Notes: generated by a model from the letters alone, not told the origin. Positions 26,796-35,732 are shown, counted from the stretch's first letter. The stretch: DNA of 64,000 bases from an uncultured Naasia sp. (GCA_913778905.1 CAJYYA010000016.1:310001-374000), one strand, 5' to 3'. Translations and numbers: made by a program.

Positions 26796-27830
26796 ATGAA
26801 CAACGACACCGCTACCGCCGCCCCGACTCTCGAACAGGTCGCCGCTCTCGCCGGGGTGTCCCGATCGACCGTCAGCCGGGTGGTGAACAACTCAACCAAG
26901 GTGACGAGCGACGCGGCCCTCGCCGTGCAGCGGGCCATCGAGAGTCTCGGCTACGTGCCCAACCGGGCGGCGAGGTCGCTGGCGAGCCGGCGCACGCAGG
27001 TCATCGCTCTCGTCGTTCCGGAGTCGACGGCGAAGGTGTTCGCCGATCCCTTCTTCGCCTCCGTCGTGCAGGGTGTCGCGCTGCGGCTCGCCGCGACCGA
27101 GTACACGCTCAACATGGTGATCGCATCGGAGGCCACGCCCGAGAAGACCCGGCGCTACCTCCTCGGCGGCAATGTGGACGGGGCGCTCATCGTGTCCCAC
27201 CACAGCGGCGACCACTCGTACGCTCGGCTCGGCTCGTCGCTGCCGATCGTCTTCGGTGGGCGCCCGCTCGCCGCGGAGGAGGAGGGGAGTTACTTCGTCG
27301 ACGTCGACAACGCCTTATCGGCACGCACGATCACGGAGCACCTCATCGAGACCGGGCGCCGCGAGATCGCGATCATCGCAGGACGGCAGGACATGCCTGC
27401 CGGTGCCGATCGGCTCAGTGGGTGGCGGGTGGCTCTCGAGGCTGCGGGTCTGGACGCGAGTCGCATCGAGATCGGCGACTTCTCTCCGCGAGACGGGGCG
27501 GAGGCCATGCGACGGCTGCTCGACAGCGGCCGGCCGATCGACGCGGTGTTCGCCTCGAACGACCAGATGGCCGCCGGGGCTCTGTCGGCGCTGCGCGAGC
27601 GGGGGCTCTCCGTCCCCGGAGATGTCGCTCTGGCCGGCTTCGACGGCGACTACTTCGCCGAGGGCGCGGATCCGGGGATCACGACGATGCAGCAGCCGTC
27701 GATCGGGCTCGGCGAGAAGATGGCCGAGGTGCTGGTGCGTCTGATCGCCGGCGAGGAGGTCGACCGGGCGACCTACATGCCGACCGAGCTGATCGTCCGC
27801 GGTTCCACCGCGCCGCGCCCTGCCGTCTGA
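26796..27830 (+). CDS. LacI-family repressor of the beta-glucoside operon
   Basis: A 344-residue LacI regulator. The N-terminal HTH (about 9-35, LEQVAALAGVSRSTVSRVVNN) has recognition-helix residues SRSTVSR, followed by the hinge helix (PNRAARSLASRRT) and a sugar-binding domain (about 68-335, with VFASNDQMAAGAL and GFDGDYFAE). It is the last gene after the beta-glucosidase and likely binds the two GTGAGAGCGCTCTCAC sites upstream of the operon, with a gluco-oligosaccharide as inducer. Start ATG 26796 has GAGGAG upstream. Confidence 0.9.
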   Translation: MNNDTATAAPTLEQVAALAGVSRSTVSRVVNNSTKVTSDAALAVQRAIESLGYVPNRAARSLASRRTQVIALVVPESTAKVFADPFFASVVQGVALRLAATEYTLNMVIASEATPEKTRRYLLGGNVDGALIVSHHSGDHSYARLGSSLPIVFGGRPLAAEEEGSYFVDVDNALSARTITEHLIETGRREIAIIAGRQDMPAGADRLSGWRVALEAAGLDASRIEIGDFSPRDGAEAMRRLLDSGRPIDAVFASNDQMAAGALSALRERGLSVPGDVALAGFDGDYFAEGADPGITTMQQPSIGLGEKMAEVLVRLIAGEEVDRATYMPTELIVRGSTAPRPAV

Positions 27831-27859
27831 GCCCTCGCCCCGTCCCATCGGGCACTGCG

Positions 27860-27947
27860 CTGACCGAATGAAGGAGAATTCGTCCGAATCGGGCTCGGAT
27901 CCGCATGAACATGTGAATGAGGCCCGGTTTTTCCTTCGTTCGGTCAG
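27860..27947 (+). repeat. 86-88 bp palindromic element, copy A
   Basis: Terminal arms CTGACCGAATGAAGGA (27860-27875) and TCCTTCGTTCGGTCAG (27932-27947) pair with one G.U-type mismatch. The interior carries GGAGAATTC next to the left arm, a core GGATCCGCATGAACATGTGA, and CCCGGTTTTTCC leading into the right arm. It lies between convergent lacI and the FGGY kinase gene, and the kinase stop codon (27944-27946) is inside the right arm. Related to copies at 39230-39315 and 43737-43822. Confidence 0.85.
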
Positions 27948-29350
27948 TGCGCGCGGACTGAGGAGTCACCGGCCAGGTGGCGGAACAGGGGGTCGCTGAA
28001 GGCGCGGATACCGGCGTATCGACGAGTGAGTTCGCCGTAGACGGCGGCTTCGCCCGGAGACGGCTCGAACCGCGCGTCCTCTGCGATCATCACCGACACC
28101 GCCGTCGACCAGTCGTGGACACCGGCTCCGACCATCGCGCAGATCGCCGAACCCATGCCCGCCGCGTCAGCCACTTCCGCGCGCACGGTCGGGCGGTCGA
28201 AGACGTCGGCGAGGATCTGCATCATCAGGTCCGACCTCGACCCGCCACCCGAGACGGTCACCCGTTCGAAGCGACGACCGAGCGACTCCTCCATCGTGTC
28301 GACGTGGCCGCGCATGGTGAGCGCGATGCCCTCGAGGATGGAGCGGTAGATGTGGAAGCGGCCCTGTCGGCCGTCGAATCCGAGCAATGCTCCGCGCCGG
28401 TGAGGATTGTCTCCCGGAGCGAGCCAGTCGAGCAGGGTGACGAGCCCGTCACTGCCGGGTGGGACGGACGCGGCACCCTTGTTCAACTCATCGTCGGTGA
28501 GGACCCCGTCGCCGGCGAGCAGGTCGCGCCACCAGCTGACCGTCCACATGCCGCGACGGATCCCGCCGCTCTCGTAGAGGTAGAGGTCCGGCTCGCAGCC
28601 GAAGTTGACCCAGTAGCCGTCGTCGTGGGCACTCGCCTCAGACCCCGCCGTCATCGCCGCGATGTAGGTACCGAGAGACAGCACGAGGTCGTCTTCCTCG
28701 CGCACCCCCACGCCCAGAGCCTCGACGGCCTTGTCGTTCGACGTCGCGAAGACCGGGAGACCGACGGCCAGCCCGGTGAGCGCGCTCGCCTCGGCAGTGA
28801 CGCGACCCAGCTCGGCGCCCGGGTCCACGAGATCGAACAGCAGCTCGCGAGCAATGCCCGTCTCGACGAAGCGATGCGGATCGTCCGACCACCGCCAGGT
28901 CTCCTGATCGATCGGCCAGACACCCTGGTAGTTGCCCGCCGCGTCTCGGCGTTCCCCCGTGAGTCGGAAGGTGATGTAGCCGGACGAGGTGGTGACGGAG
29001 GCCACTCGGTCGTCCTGCTCGTGCGGACGGGAGACGCGACCGTCCATCCAACTCATCATGGGCTCCACCAACCGGCCGTCCTCGTCGAGAAGGGCGCGAC
29101 AGAAACGGATGGTGCAGAGCCCGACTCCCACGATCTCGCCGGGATCGCCGGTGAAGAGGGCCAGGGCCTCACGGCATGCAGCCGCGATGGACTCCCACAC
29201 ATCGTCACCGGGGTGGACGACCCGACCGTGCTCCGACGTGTCGTACGGCTGCAAGGCTCGTCGAGCCGACGCATGAACCCGCCCTTCGGCGTCGACGATG
29301 AGCACCTTCGTGCTCTGCGATCCGTTGTCGATCGCGACGACGTACTCCAC
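27944..29350 (-). CDS. FGGY-family carbohydrate kinase
   Basis: A 468-residue sugar/polyol kinase. The N-terminal ATPase fold begins YVVAIDNGSQSTKVLIVD. The second domain has LSLGTYIAAM, and the C-terminal VTVSGGGSRSDLMMQILADV matches the FGGY adenine-binding signature. It phosphorylates a polyol, pentulose or sugar-acid-like substrate; the exact one is unknown. It is the distal gene of the Fae/osmoprotectant-transporter operon. GTG start 29350 has GAAGGAG upstream. Its stop lies inside palindromic element A. The pairing with an FAD oxidase upstream suggests a phosphorylated polyol is an intermediate (inference). Confidence 0.85.
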   Translation of the reverse strand: MEYVVAIDNGSQSTKVLIVDAEGRVHASARRALQPYDTSEHGRVVHPGDDVWESIAAACREALALFTGDPGEIVGVGLCTIRFCRALLDEDGRLVEPMMSWMDGRVSRPHEQDDRVASVTTSSGYITFRLTGERRDAAGNYQGVWPIDQETWRWSDDPHRFVETGIARELLFDLVDPGAELGRVTAEASALTGLAVGLPVFATSNDKAVEALGVGVREEDDLVLSLGTYIAAMTAGSEASAHDDGYWVNFGCEPDLYLYESGGIRRGMWTVSWWRDLLAGDGVLTDDELNKGAASVPPGSDGLVTLLDWLAPGDNPHRRGALLGFDGRQGRFHIYRSILEGIALTMRGHVDTMEESLGRRFERVTVSGGGSRSDLMMQILADVFDRPTVRAEVADAAGMGSAICAMVGAGVHDWSTAVSVMIAEDARFEPSPGEAAVYGELTRRYAGIRAFSDPLFRHLAGDSSVRAH

Positions 29351-29434
29351 CGTGTGCGCTCCTTCGCGTCTGATCCGGCTATCGAGCCTCGCCCGCTCAG
29401 GCGACGACTATCCGGCGCCCGGGCGGCCGTGGCG

Positions 29435-30910
29435 TCAGACCGTCGCCGGCTCGGTGAGTGGGATGATCGTGCCCGCGTTCATGATGCCGTTCGGATCGAA
29501 CGATGTCTTGAGGGTCTCGAGGATCCGATAGGCCGATCCGTGCTCGTCACGCGTCCACGGGGTGCGGTACTTGCCGATGCCGTGGTGATGCACCATCGAG
29601 CCGCCCAGGCGCAGTGACTCCTCGACGATGATCGCGTTGAGGGGGATGTGATACTCGTCGATCTCGTCGCGCGGGTCGCAGTCGATGTTGTAGTCGTACA
29701 CGAAGTACAGGTTCGTCCCCGTCTGATAGCTGTGCGAGGAATGCGCGCCCAGCATGGTGAGGTCCTCGGCACGGGGGAACTCGGAACGGATACGCGTCAT
29801 GATCGCGTCATAGAGAGCGCCCACCCGGGACCAGTCGATCGACACCTCGGTCGTGTACCCGAGGTGGGCATCACGGAGCATCGCCTCCTTCTCGGCGTCG
29901 ATCTTGTCCTGACCCCAGTTGAGGTTGTCGAACCAGGTCTTGATGAGCGCCTCGTCGACTCTCTCGTGCGGTCGGGACGCGAACACCTCCTCGATCGCCT
30001 GAGCCGTCGCAGCGGCGATGGGCTCGGGGCCCTCGGCGACGAGGATCACCACGTTCTTGTCGTTCGCGAAGTGGGCGAAGTGCTGCCGGGCGTCCTCGGG
30101 CGAGTAGGCGCGGCACACCGACGGGCGGTATCCGGCGGTCACGAGTTCACGGAGGCCGTCGACAGCGCTCGCGAAGTCGTCCATGAGGAAGCCGAAGAAC
30201 CGATTGTTCTCGGGGTAGTAGCGGAACACCTTGATGGTGACCTCGGTGATGACGCAGAGCGCGCCCTCGTTGCCGATGACGACGTGCCGGATGTCGGGTC
30301 CGGCTGCACGACGCGGAACGTTCTTGATTCGCGCGACATGCCCGTCGGGGAACACGGCCTCGAGTCCGACGACCATGTCCTCGATGGCGCCGTAGAGGGT
30401 CGAGAACTGACCGATCGACCGGGTCGCCACGAGGCCGCCGTACTGGGCGAGCGGCTTCGACTGGGGCGAGTGTCCCGTGGTGAGGCCCTGCTGGCGAAGT
30501 TGATCTTCGAGCTGCTGCAGCGGGACCCCGCACTGGACCGTCACCATCATGTCGACGGGGTTGACGTCGAGCACGCGGTTCATCCGCGACCCGTCGAGCA
30601 CTATGGAGTCGTCGACGACCGTCTCGAGTCCCCCCTCGGTCGCCGTGCGGCCGGTTCGAGGCACCACGTTGATGAGGTGGTCGTTCGCGAACGCGAGGAC
30701 GGCCGAGACCTGCTCGGTCGACTCCGGGTAGGCGATGGCAGCGGGGATCGGCCCGTCGAAGATGCCGTGGACCGACTGATACTTCTTGAAGCGGTCGACG
30801 CTCGCGAGCTCGAGCTCGGTCTCATCGGTGTCGACGGCAGCCGCACCGAGCAACTCGGTCAGACGGGCGACGATCTCGTCGCGGGAGAGGGAGGAACGGG
30901 AGGGCGCCAT
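29435..30910 (-). CDS. FAD-linked oxidase of the alkyldihydroxyacetonephosphate-synthase-like group
   Basis: A 491-residue flavoprotein. A PCMH-type FAD-binding domain (about 55-235, with VPRTGRTATEGGLE, GLTTGHSPQS and GNEGALCVITEVTIKV) is followed by a FAD-oxidase C-terminal domain ending SMVHHHGIGKYRTPW...LKTSFDPNGIMNAG. The HHHGIGKYR stretch is the active-site region of alkyl-DHAP synthase and related oxidases acting on phosphorylated or hydroxylated C3 compounds. In this operon it may oxidise a hydroxyl of the kinase substrate or product. True reaction unknown; the fold is clear. Confidence 0.83.
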   Translation of the reverse strand: MAPSRSSLSRDEIVARLTELLGAAAVDTDETELELASVDRFKKYQSVHGIFDGPIPAAIAYPESTEQVSAVLAFANDHLINVVPRTGRTATEGGLETVVDDSIVLDGSRMNRVLDVNPVDMMVTVQCGVPLQQLEDQLRQQGLTTGHSPQSKPLAQYGGLVATRSIGQFSTLYGAIEDMVVGLEAVFPDGHVARIKNVPRRAAGPDIRHVVIGNEGALCVITEVTIKVFRYYPENNRFFGFLMDDFASAVDGLRELVTAGYRPSVCRAYSPEDARQHFAHFANDKNVVILVAEGPEPIAAATAQAIEEVFASRPHERVDEALIKTWFDNLNWGQDKIDAEKEAMLRDAHLGYTTEVSIDWSRVGALYDAIMTRIRSEFPRAEDLTMLGAHSSHSYQTGTNLYFVYDYNIDCDPRDEIDEYHIPLNAIIVEESLRLGGSMVHHHGIGKYRTPWTRDEHGSAYRILETLKTSFDPNGIMNAGTIIPLTEPATV

Positions 30911-30952
30911 AGCGGTTGCAGCCTTCGGGTCGAAGTGGTGGAGGAAGAGGGT

Positions 30953-31729
30953 TCAGCGGACGAGGTATCCGCCGTCGACCACGAGGACGTGGCCGTTGAC
31001 GTAGTCCGATGCGCGGGAGGCGAGGAAGACGGTGGCGCCCATCAGGTCGGCGACGTCTCCCCACCGCTCGGCGGGGATGTGCTCGAGCACCCGGCGGTTG
31101 GTCTCGGGATCCGCCCGCGTCGCCGCGGTGATGGCCGTCGCGAAGTACCCGGGAGCGAGGGCGTTCACCTGGATGCCGTGGGCTGCCAGCTCGTCGCAGT
31201 AGGCCTTGGTGAAGCCGACGATGCCGGCCTTGGTGGCGGCGTAGGCGGGCGAGCCCTTGCCGCCGAGGAACGAGAACAGCGAGGCGATGTTGATGATCTT
31301 CCCGCTGCCCTGCGCGATCATCGGCCGACTGGCTTCATGGGCGAGCTCGAAGGCGGCGGTGAGATTGACGGCGATCATCGGATCCCACTTCTCGCGGCCG
31401 AACGCCTCGACATCGTCGAGCAGGCATATGCCCGCCGAGTTGACGAGGATGTCGACGGATCCGAGACGCTCGATGCAGGTGTCGATGATCGTCGCGGGCG
31501 CTCCGGGCGCGGTGATGTCGGCCTCGAGGAACTCGTATCGACGACCCTTCCCCTCGATGAGCGAGCGGGTGGTCCCGTCGTCTTCGGCGAGCCCCGGTAC
31601 GAAGACGTCGGCCCCCGCCTCGGCGAGCGCCACGGAGAACGCGCGCCCGAGGCCGGTGTTTCCCCCCGTCACGATGGCGGTCTTCCCGGCGAGCGAGAAG
31701 AACTTCATCGAGAAATCGGTGATCTCCAT
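30953..31729 (-). CDS. Short-chain dehydrogenase/reductase, gluconate-5-dehydrogenase/KduD-like
   Basis: A 258-residue SDR oxidoreductase. The N-terminal FSLAGKTAIVTGGNTGLGRAFSVAL has the TGxxxGxG NAD(P) site. NSAGICL follows, the catalytic triad is S (IINIASLFSF region) with YAATKAG, and the C-terminus is VNGHVLVVDGGYLV. Closest in pattern to KduD/gluconate 5-dehydrogenases that oxidise or reduce sugar-acid carbonyls. ATG 31729 is used; an in-frame ATG seven codons later (31708) is possible. It lies 11 nt after the aldehyde dehydrogenase stop in the same operon. Confidence 0.85.
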   Translation of the reverse strand: MEITDFSMKFFSLAGKTAIVTGGNTGLGRAFSVALAEAGADVFVPGLAEDDGTTRSLIEGKGRRYEFLEADITAPGAPATIIDTCIERLGSVDILVNSAGICLLDDVEAFGREKWDPMIAVNLTAAFELAHEASRPMIAQGSGKIINIASLFSFLGGKGSPAYAATKAGIVGFTKAYCDELAAHGIQVNALAPGYFATAITAATRADPETNRRVLEHIPAERWGDVADLMGATVFLASRASDYVNGHVLVVDGGYLVR

Positions 31730-31740
31730 GCGGGATCCCT

Positions 31741-33225
31741 TCAGTTCGCGAACGGATCGGCGATGCCGACGTAACGGGTCTCGAGATACTCGTCGATGCC
31801 CTCGAAGCCGCCTTCGCGACCGAGGCCCGATTGCTTCACGCCGCCGAACGGGGCGGCGGGATTCGAGACGACACCGGCGTTGAGTCCGAACATCCCCGTG
31901 TCGATCTCCTCCGCCAGCCGCAGCCCGCGGTTCAGGTCCCGGGTGAACGCGAAGGCCACGAGACCGAACTCGCTCGAGTTGGCCAGTCGGATCGCCTCCT
32001 CCTCGGTATCGAAGACGACGATGGGCGCGACCGGCCCGAAGATCTCCTCGTCGAGGATGCGGGCGTCGGCCGGAACGTCGGTGAGCACGGTCGGCTCGTA
32101 GAAGTAGCCGGCCCCGGGAACGACGCGACCGCCGAGGGCCAGGGTCGCGCCGTCCTCGACCGCATCCTCGACCAGAGCGGCGACCTTGTCGCGGGTGGCG
32201 GCGTCCACGAGGGGACCCATCTTCGATTCGGGCTCGGTGCCGCGGGCGACGGTGAATGCGCGGATCTTCTCGACGAAGGCCTCGGTGAAGGCGGGAGCGA
32301 TCCCCCGCTGCACGAGGAAGCGGTTGGCGGCCACGCAGGCCTCACCGCCGTTGCGCATCTTGGCCAGCACGGCTCCGGCTACCGCCCTGTCGAGGTCGGC
32401 GTCGTCGAAGACCAGGAACGGTGCGTTGCCGCCGAGCTCCATCGAGACGCGCAGCACCTGCTCCGCCGAGTCGGCGATGAGGCGCCGTCCGACCTCGGTC
32501 GAGCCGGTGAAGGAGAGCTTCCGCAAACGGGAGTCCTTGATCAGGGGCCCCGTGACCGCGCCGGCACTGGTGGTCGGGATCACCGTCAGCACCCCGTCCG
32601 GCAGACCTGCCTCCCGCAGCACCTGCGCGAGAAGCAGCGAGGTGAGCGGCGTGAGCGCGGCGGGCTTCAGCACCATGGTGCATCCCGCGGCGATGGCCGG
32701 CGCGATCTTGCGCGTCGCCATCGCGAGCGGGAAGTTCCACGGGGTGATGAAGAGGCAGGGACCGACGGGTCGCTTGAGCACCATCAGTCGGTTCACCCCG
32801 TCCGGAGCGGTCGCGAAGCGTCCCGAGATGCGCGGTGCCTCCTCGGCGAACCAGCGGAGGAACTCCGCTCCGTACGCCACCTCCCCGCGCGACTCGTGCA
32901 GAGGCTTGCCCATCTCCAGCGTCATCAGCAGGGCGAAGTCGTCGGCGCGAGCGGTCACCATCTCGAACGCCCGACGCAGGATCTCGGCACGTTCGCGGGG
33001 TGCCGTCCGCGCCCAGTCGCGCTGGGCGGCCGCGGCAGCGTCGAGCGCTGCCGCGCCGTCCTCGGGGCGGGCGTCGGCGATCTCGAGCAGCGTCTCGCCG
33101 GTCGACGGATCGGTGACGGCGAAGGTGGAGCCGTCGGCCGCGTCGGCCCAGCCGGAGCCGAGCAGCAGTCGGGTGGGAACCGAGGCCAGGAGCTCGCGCT
33201 CGCGGTCGGGGGTGATGGTGGTCAT
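31741..33225 (-). CDS. NAD(P)-dependent aldehyde dehydrogenase, succinate-semialdehyde dehydrogenase-like
   Basis: A 494-residue aldehyde dehydrogenase of the long (GabD-I) type. ITPWNFP is at 160-166, the NAD-site FTGSTEVGR at 239-247, the general base Glu263 in MELGGNAPF, and the nucleophile Cys297 in NGGEACVAANR. It differs in length and sequence from the short enzyme at 4456-5829. Within the Fae operon it would oxidise an aldehyde released in the pathway, perhaps a semialdehyde or formaldehyde-derived product; substrate unknown. Start ATG 33225 has only a weak ribosome-binding site. Confidence 0.87.
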   Translation of the reverse strand: MTTITPDRERELLASVPTRLLLGSGWADAADGSTFAVTDPSTGETLLEIADARPEDGAAALDAAAAAQRDWARTAPRERAEILRRAFEMVTARADDFALLMTLEMGKPLHESRGEVAYGAEFLRWFAEEAPRISGRFATAPDGVNRLMVLKRPVGPCLFITPWNFPLAMATRKIAPAIAAGCTMVLKPAALTPLTSLLLAQVLREAGLPDGVLTVIPTTSAGAVTGPLIKDSRLRKLSFTGSTEVGRRLIADSAEQVLRVSMELGGNAPFLVFDDADLDRAVAGAVLAKMRNGGEACVAANRFLVQRGIAPAFTEAFVEKIRAFTVARGTEPESKMGPLVDAATRDKVAALVEDAVEDGATLALGGRVVPGAGYFYEPTVLTDVPADARILDEEIFGPVAPIVVFDTEEEAIRLANSSEFGLVAFAFTRDLNRGLRLAEEIDTGMFGLNAGVVSNPAAPFGGVKQSGLGREGGFEGIDEYLETRYVGIADPFAN

Positions 33226-33268
33226 GGCGCTTTCGTGGAGGCTGAGGGTGGTCGACGGAGGGGTGCGG

Positions 33269-34180
33269 TCAGAGGCGGAGCTCGGTGCCGATGACGTCTT
33301 CGTACAGCTTGAACGGGGTCATCTCGCCCGCGCGGTCGCCGTAGGTGGCACGGGCTCGACGGTAGATCTGCTCGACCAGACCCGACAGCTCGGCCGGAAC
33401 ACCCACTGAACGAGCCAGGTCGATCGAGAGGCCCAGGTCCTTGCAGGCGAGCGCCACAGCGAACCCCTCGTCGTAATCCCCGTCGTTCAGGATGGACAGC
33501 ACGTCGCGCTCGACGAAGAGGCTGTTCGCCGGGCTCGCGATGAGCGAGTCGCGCAGCACCCCGAGATCGACCCCGGCCTTCGTGCCGATCGCGAGCACCT
33601 CGGCGGTCGCGACCAGGTGCGAGAACCACAGCTGGTTGATCATGAGCTTCACCGCGTACCCGGCGCCGTGACCACCGACGTGGAGGATCTTCTCCGGGTC
33701 GCCCATGGCTTCGAACACCGGGCGGAGGCGGGCGAAGTCGTCCGCCTCCCCGCCCACGAAGATCTGCAGCATGCCGTTCGCGGCACCCACCGACATCCCA
33801 CTGACGGGCGCGTCGACGATGTGCAGTCCGCGGCGGGCCTCATCCTCTCGGACGCGGTTCGCGACCTCGGGAACCGACGTGGACATGTCGATCCAGGTGC
33901 CGCCGTCGGCGATGCCCTCGAGGATGCCGCCGGATCCCCGCACCACCTCATCGACGTGGCGCGGGGTCGGCAGCATCGTGATCACCAGGTCACTGCCCGC
34001 CGCGGCTTCCGCGGCCGAATCCGCCCAGCGGGCACCACCGGCGATGAGCTCGTCGGCGGATTCGCGGCGGATGTCGGTGACGACGAGCGGGAAGCCCGCC
34101 TTCAGCAGGTTGCGGGTCATACCGGAACCCATGTTGCCGAGTCCGATGAACCCGACGGTCGGCCGAGAGGCAGTGGCCAT
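33269..34180 (-). CDS. Beta-hydroxyacid dehydrogenase (3-hydroxyisobutyrate/tartronate-semialdehyde reductase-like)
   Basis: A 303-residue NAD(P)-dependent oxidoreductase. The N-terminal Rossmann domain begins VGFIGLGNMGSGM, DAPVSGMSVGAANG is the substrate-binding loop, and the catalytic lysine lies in GHGAGYAVKLMINQLW. The family oxidises or reduces beta-hydroxyacids such as 3-hydroxyisobutyrate or glycerate/tartronate semialdehyde. It lies 5 nt after the Fae-like gene. ATG 34180 has an AGGAG-type site; a longer open frame upstream runs over the Fae gene in another frame and is not used. Confidence 0.87.
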   Translation of the reverse strand: MATASRPTVGFIGLGNMGSGMTRNLLKAGFPLVVTDIRRESADELIAGGARWADSAAEAAAGSDLVITMLPTPRHVDEVVRGSGGILEGIADGGTWIDMSTSVPEVANRVREDEARRGLHIVDAPVSGMSVGAANGMLQIFVGGEADDFARLRPVFEAMGDPEKILHVGGHGAGYAVKLMINQLWFSHLVATAEVLAIGTKAGVDLGVLRDSLIASPANSLFVERDVLSILNDGDYDEGFAVALACKDLGLSIDLARSVGVPAELSGLVEQIYRRARATYGDRAGEMTPFKLYEDVIGTELRL

Positions 34181-34185
34181 GATGA

Positions 34186-34734
34186 TCAGTTCTCCTGGTG
34201 CGAGTCGGCCGGAGCCGAGTAGAAGGGGTTGCGAGGGGCGGATCGCGCCGCGAGCACGTCGTCCAGGGCGGGGAGCCCCGACGCGCCGTTGCTCAGCGCG
34301 GTCCTCGTCGCGAGGCGGTTGTTGCGGTAGACGGCGTCGGCGTCGTCGGCTCCGGGGTTGACCCACACCGCCGCGATGATGGCGGTCTCGTCGGTCAGCG
34401 AAGGGTCGATGCTCCCGTCGGCCACCGCGTCGGCGACACCGGCGGCGACGCCGGCCTGTGCCGGGCCCCAGATGTGGTTCCCGTGCTCGTCACCGGCCGG
34501 GGCCGACTTGGTGACGAACAGCGTGAGCGGTTTGACGGGGAGCGACGGGGCGAGCACTGTCACGAAGGGCACGTGACCGGCGCTGGGCCCCGCGAGGGCG
34601 GTCGCCCACGCGGTCCCCACGGGTCCGTTCCGGAGCCCGTACACCGTGTTGATGTGCGCCGCGTTGACCCCGTCGCCGACGAAGCTCTCGCCGAGCTGCA
34701 TGACCGGCTCGGCGGTCGGTTGGGGCGCCGTCAT
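34186..34734 (-). CDS. Formaldehyde-activating enzyme (Fae) homologue
   Basis: 182 residues, close to the length of methylotroph Fae (about 170). Conserved family blocks are visible: LGESFVGDGVNAAHIN (14-29), where His27 matches the catalytic His of Methylorubrum Fae; VTVLAPSLPVKPLTLFVTK, matching the VIAPNLPCKPNTLMFNK block; and WGPAQAGVAAGVADAVADG, matching GPAQHGVAMAVQDAVAEG. Fae condenses formaldehyde with tetrahydromethanopterin, a cofactor not expected in this lineage, so the substrate here may be another aldehyde or pterin. ATG 34734 overlaps the stop of the transporter binding-protein gene, so it is coupled to uptake. Family assignment fairly sure, role unknown. Confidence 0.8.
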   Translation of the reverse strand: MTAPQPTAEPVMQLGESFVGDGVNAAHINTVYGLRNGPVGTAWATALAGPSAGHVPFVTVLAPSLPVKPLTLFVTKSAPAGDEHGNHIWGPAQAGVAAGVADAVADGSIDPSLTDETAIIAAVWVNPGADDADAVYRNNRLATRTALSNGASGLPALDDVLAARSAPRNPFYSAPADSHQEN

Positions 34735-35681
34735 CAGATGAGGCCCTGCTCGGTCAGCCACTCCTCGGCGACGTCCTGAGGGTCTTCGCCGTCGACGTCG
34801 ACCTTGGCGTTGAGCTTCTGCATCTCCTCGGTGGTCAGCAGCGGCGAGATCTTGGCGATGACGTCGGCGATCGCGGGGTATTCCTCGAGCACCGAGGCCT
34901 GCATGCTGAAACCGGCCTGGTAGACGGGGAAGAACTCCTTGTCGTCCTCCATCACCGTGAGGCCGAGGGCGGGGATGCGGCCGTCGGTCTGGAAGACCTC
35001 GCCGAAGTTGCAGTCGTCGCCCTTCTGCGTCGCGGTGTAGATGACGCCGGTGTCGAGGAGGGTCACGTTCGAGTCGGGGACGGTGATCCCGTAGGCCGCC
35101 TTGAGGCCGGGCCAGCCGTCGTCACGGGTCGAGAACTCGCTCTCGATGCAGAAGGTCTGATCGGCGGCCGGCAGCTTCGCGACGTCGCTCAGCGACTTCA
35201 CGCCGAGCTCCTTCGCCTTGTCCGAGCGGATCGCGAATGCGTAGGTGTTGTTCAGCGGAGCCGGGTCGAGCCAGGCGATCCCCTTCGCGGCGTCGGCTTT
35301 CTTCACGGCGTCGAACTGCGCCTCGGCGCCCTTCACCGGCGAGGTGTTGCCGTTGTAGGTGATCCAGGACGTGCCGGTGTACTCCCAGTACCCGATGAAC
35401 TCCTTGTTCTCGAGGGCCTGGCGCACGTTGGCGGAGCCGACCAGCTTGGTGTTGGCCTCGGTGTCCGCGCCGTTCGCGTTGAGCAACTCACTCGTGATGT
35501 AGGCCAGGATGTACTGCTCCGAGAAGTCCTTCGACCCGATCTGGCCGGTGAGGCCGGAGAGCGAGTCGCCTCCCGCGGCCGATCCGCTCGAGCTCGGGGA
35601 GCTGCCTCCGCCCGAGCATCCGGCGAGAGCCAGCATGCTCGCTACGGCCGCGGCGACGATGACGACGGTGCGCTTGTTCAT
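34734..35681 (-). CDS. Osmoprotectant/quaternary-amine ABC transporter substrate-binding lipoprotein
   Basis: A 315-residue OpuAC/OsmF-type binding protein. The signal peptide ends in the lipobox ALAGC (Cys22), then a Gly/Ser linker, then the binding fold starting GSKDFSEQYILAYITSELL, with the EYTGTSW motif that recurs in betaine/choline-type receptors. It feeds the two permeases and ATPase upstream. ATG 35681 follows AGAAGGA. Here the receptor is encoded in the same operon as catabolic enzymes, so the ligand is probably a nutrient, not only an osmolyte (inference). Confidence 0.88.
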   Translation of the reverse strand: MNKRTVVIVAAAVASMLALAGCSGGGSSPSSSGSAAGGDSLSGLTGQIGSKDFSEQYILAYITSELLNANGADTEANTKLVGSANVRQALENKEFIGYWEYTGTSWITYNGNTSPVKGAEAQFDAVKKADAAKGIAWLDPAPLNNTYAFAIRSDKAKELGVKSLSDVAKLPAADQTFCIESEFSTRDDGWPGLKAAYGITVPDSNVTLLDTGVIYTATQKGDDCNFGEVFQTDGRIPALGLTVMEDDKEFFPVYQAGFSMQASVLEEYPAIADVIAKISPLLTTEEMQKLNAKVDVDGEDPQDVAEEWLTEQGLI

Positions 35682-35732
35682 GGTGTTCCTTCTTCTGAGT
35701 GATTGCGTGTGAATGCAGGTGCGAGGAGGAGA

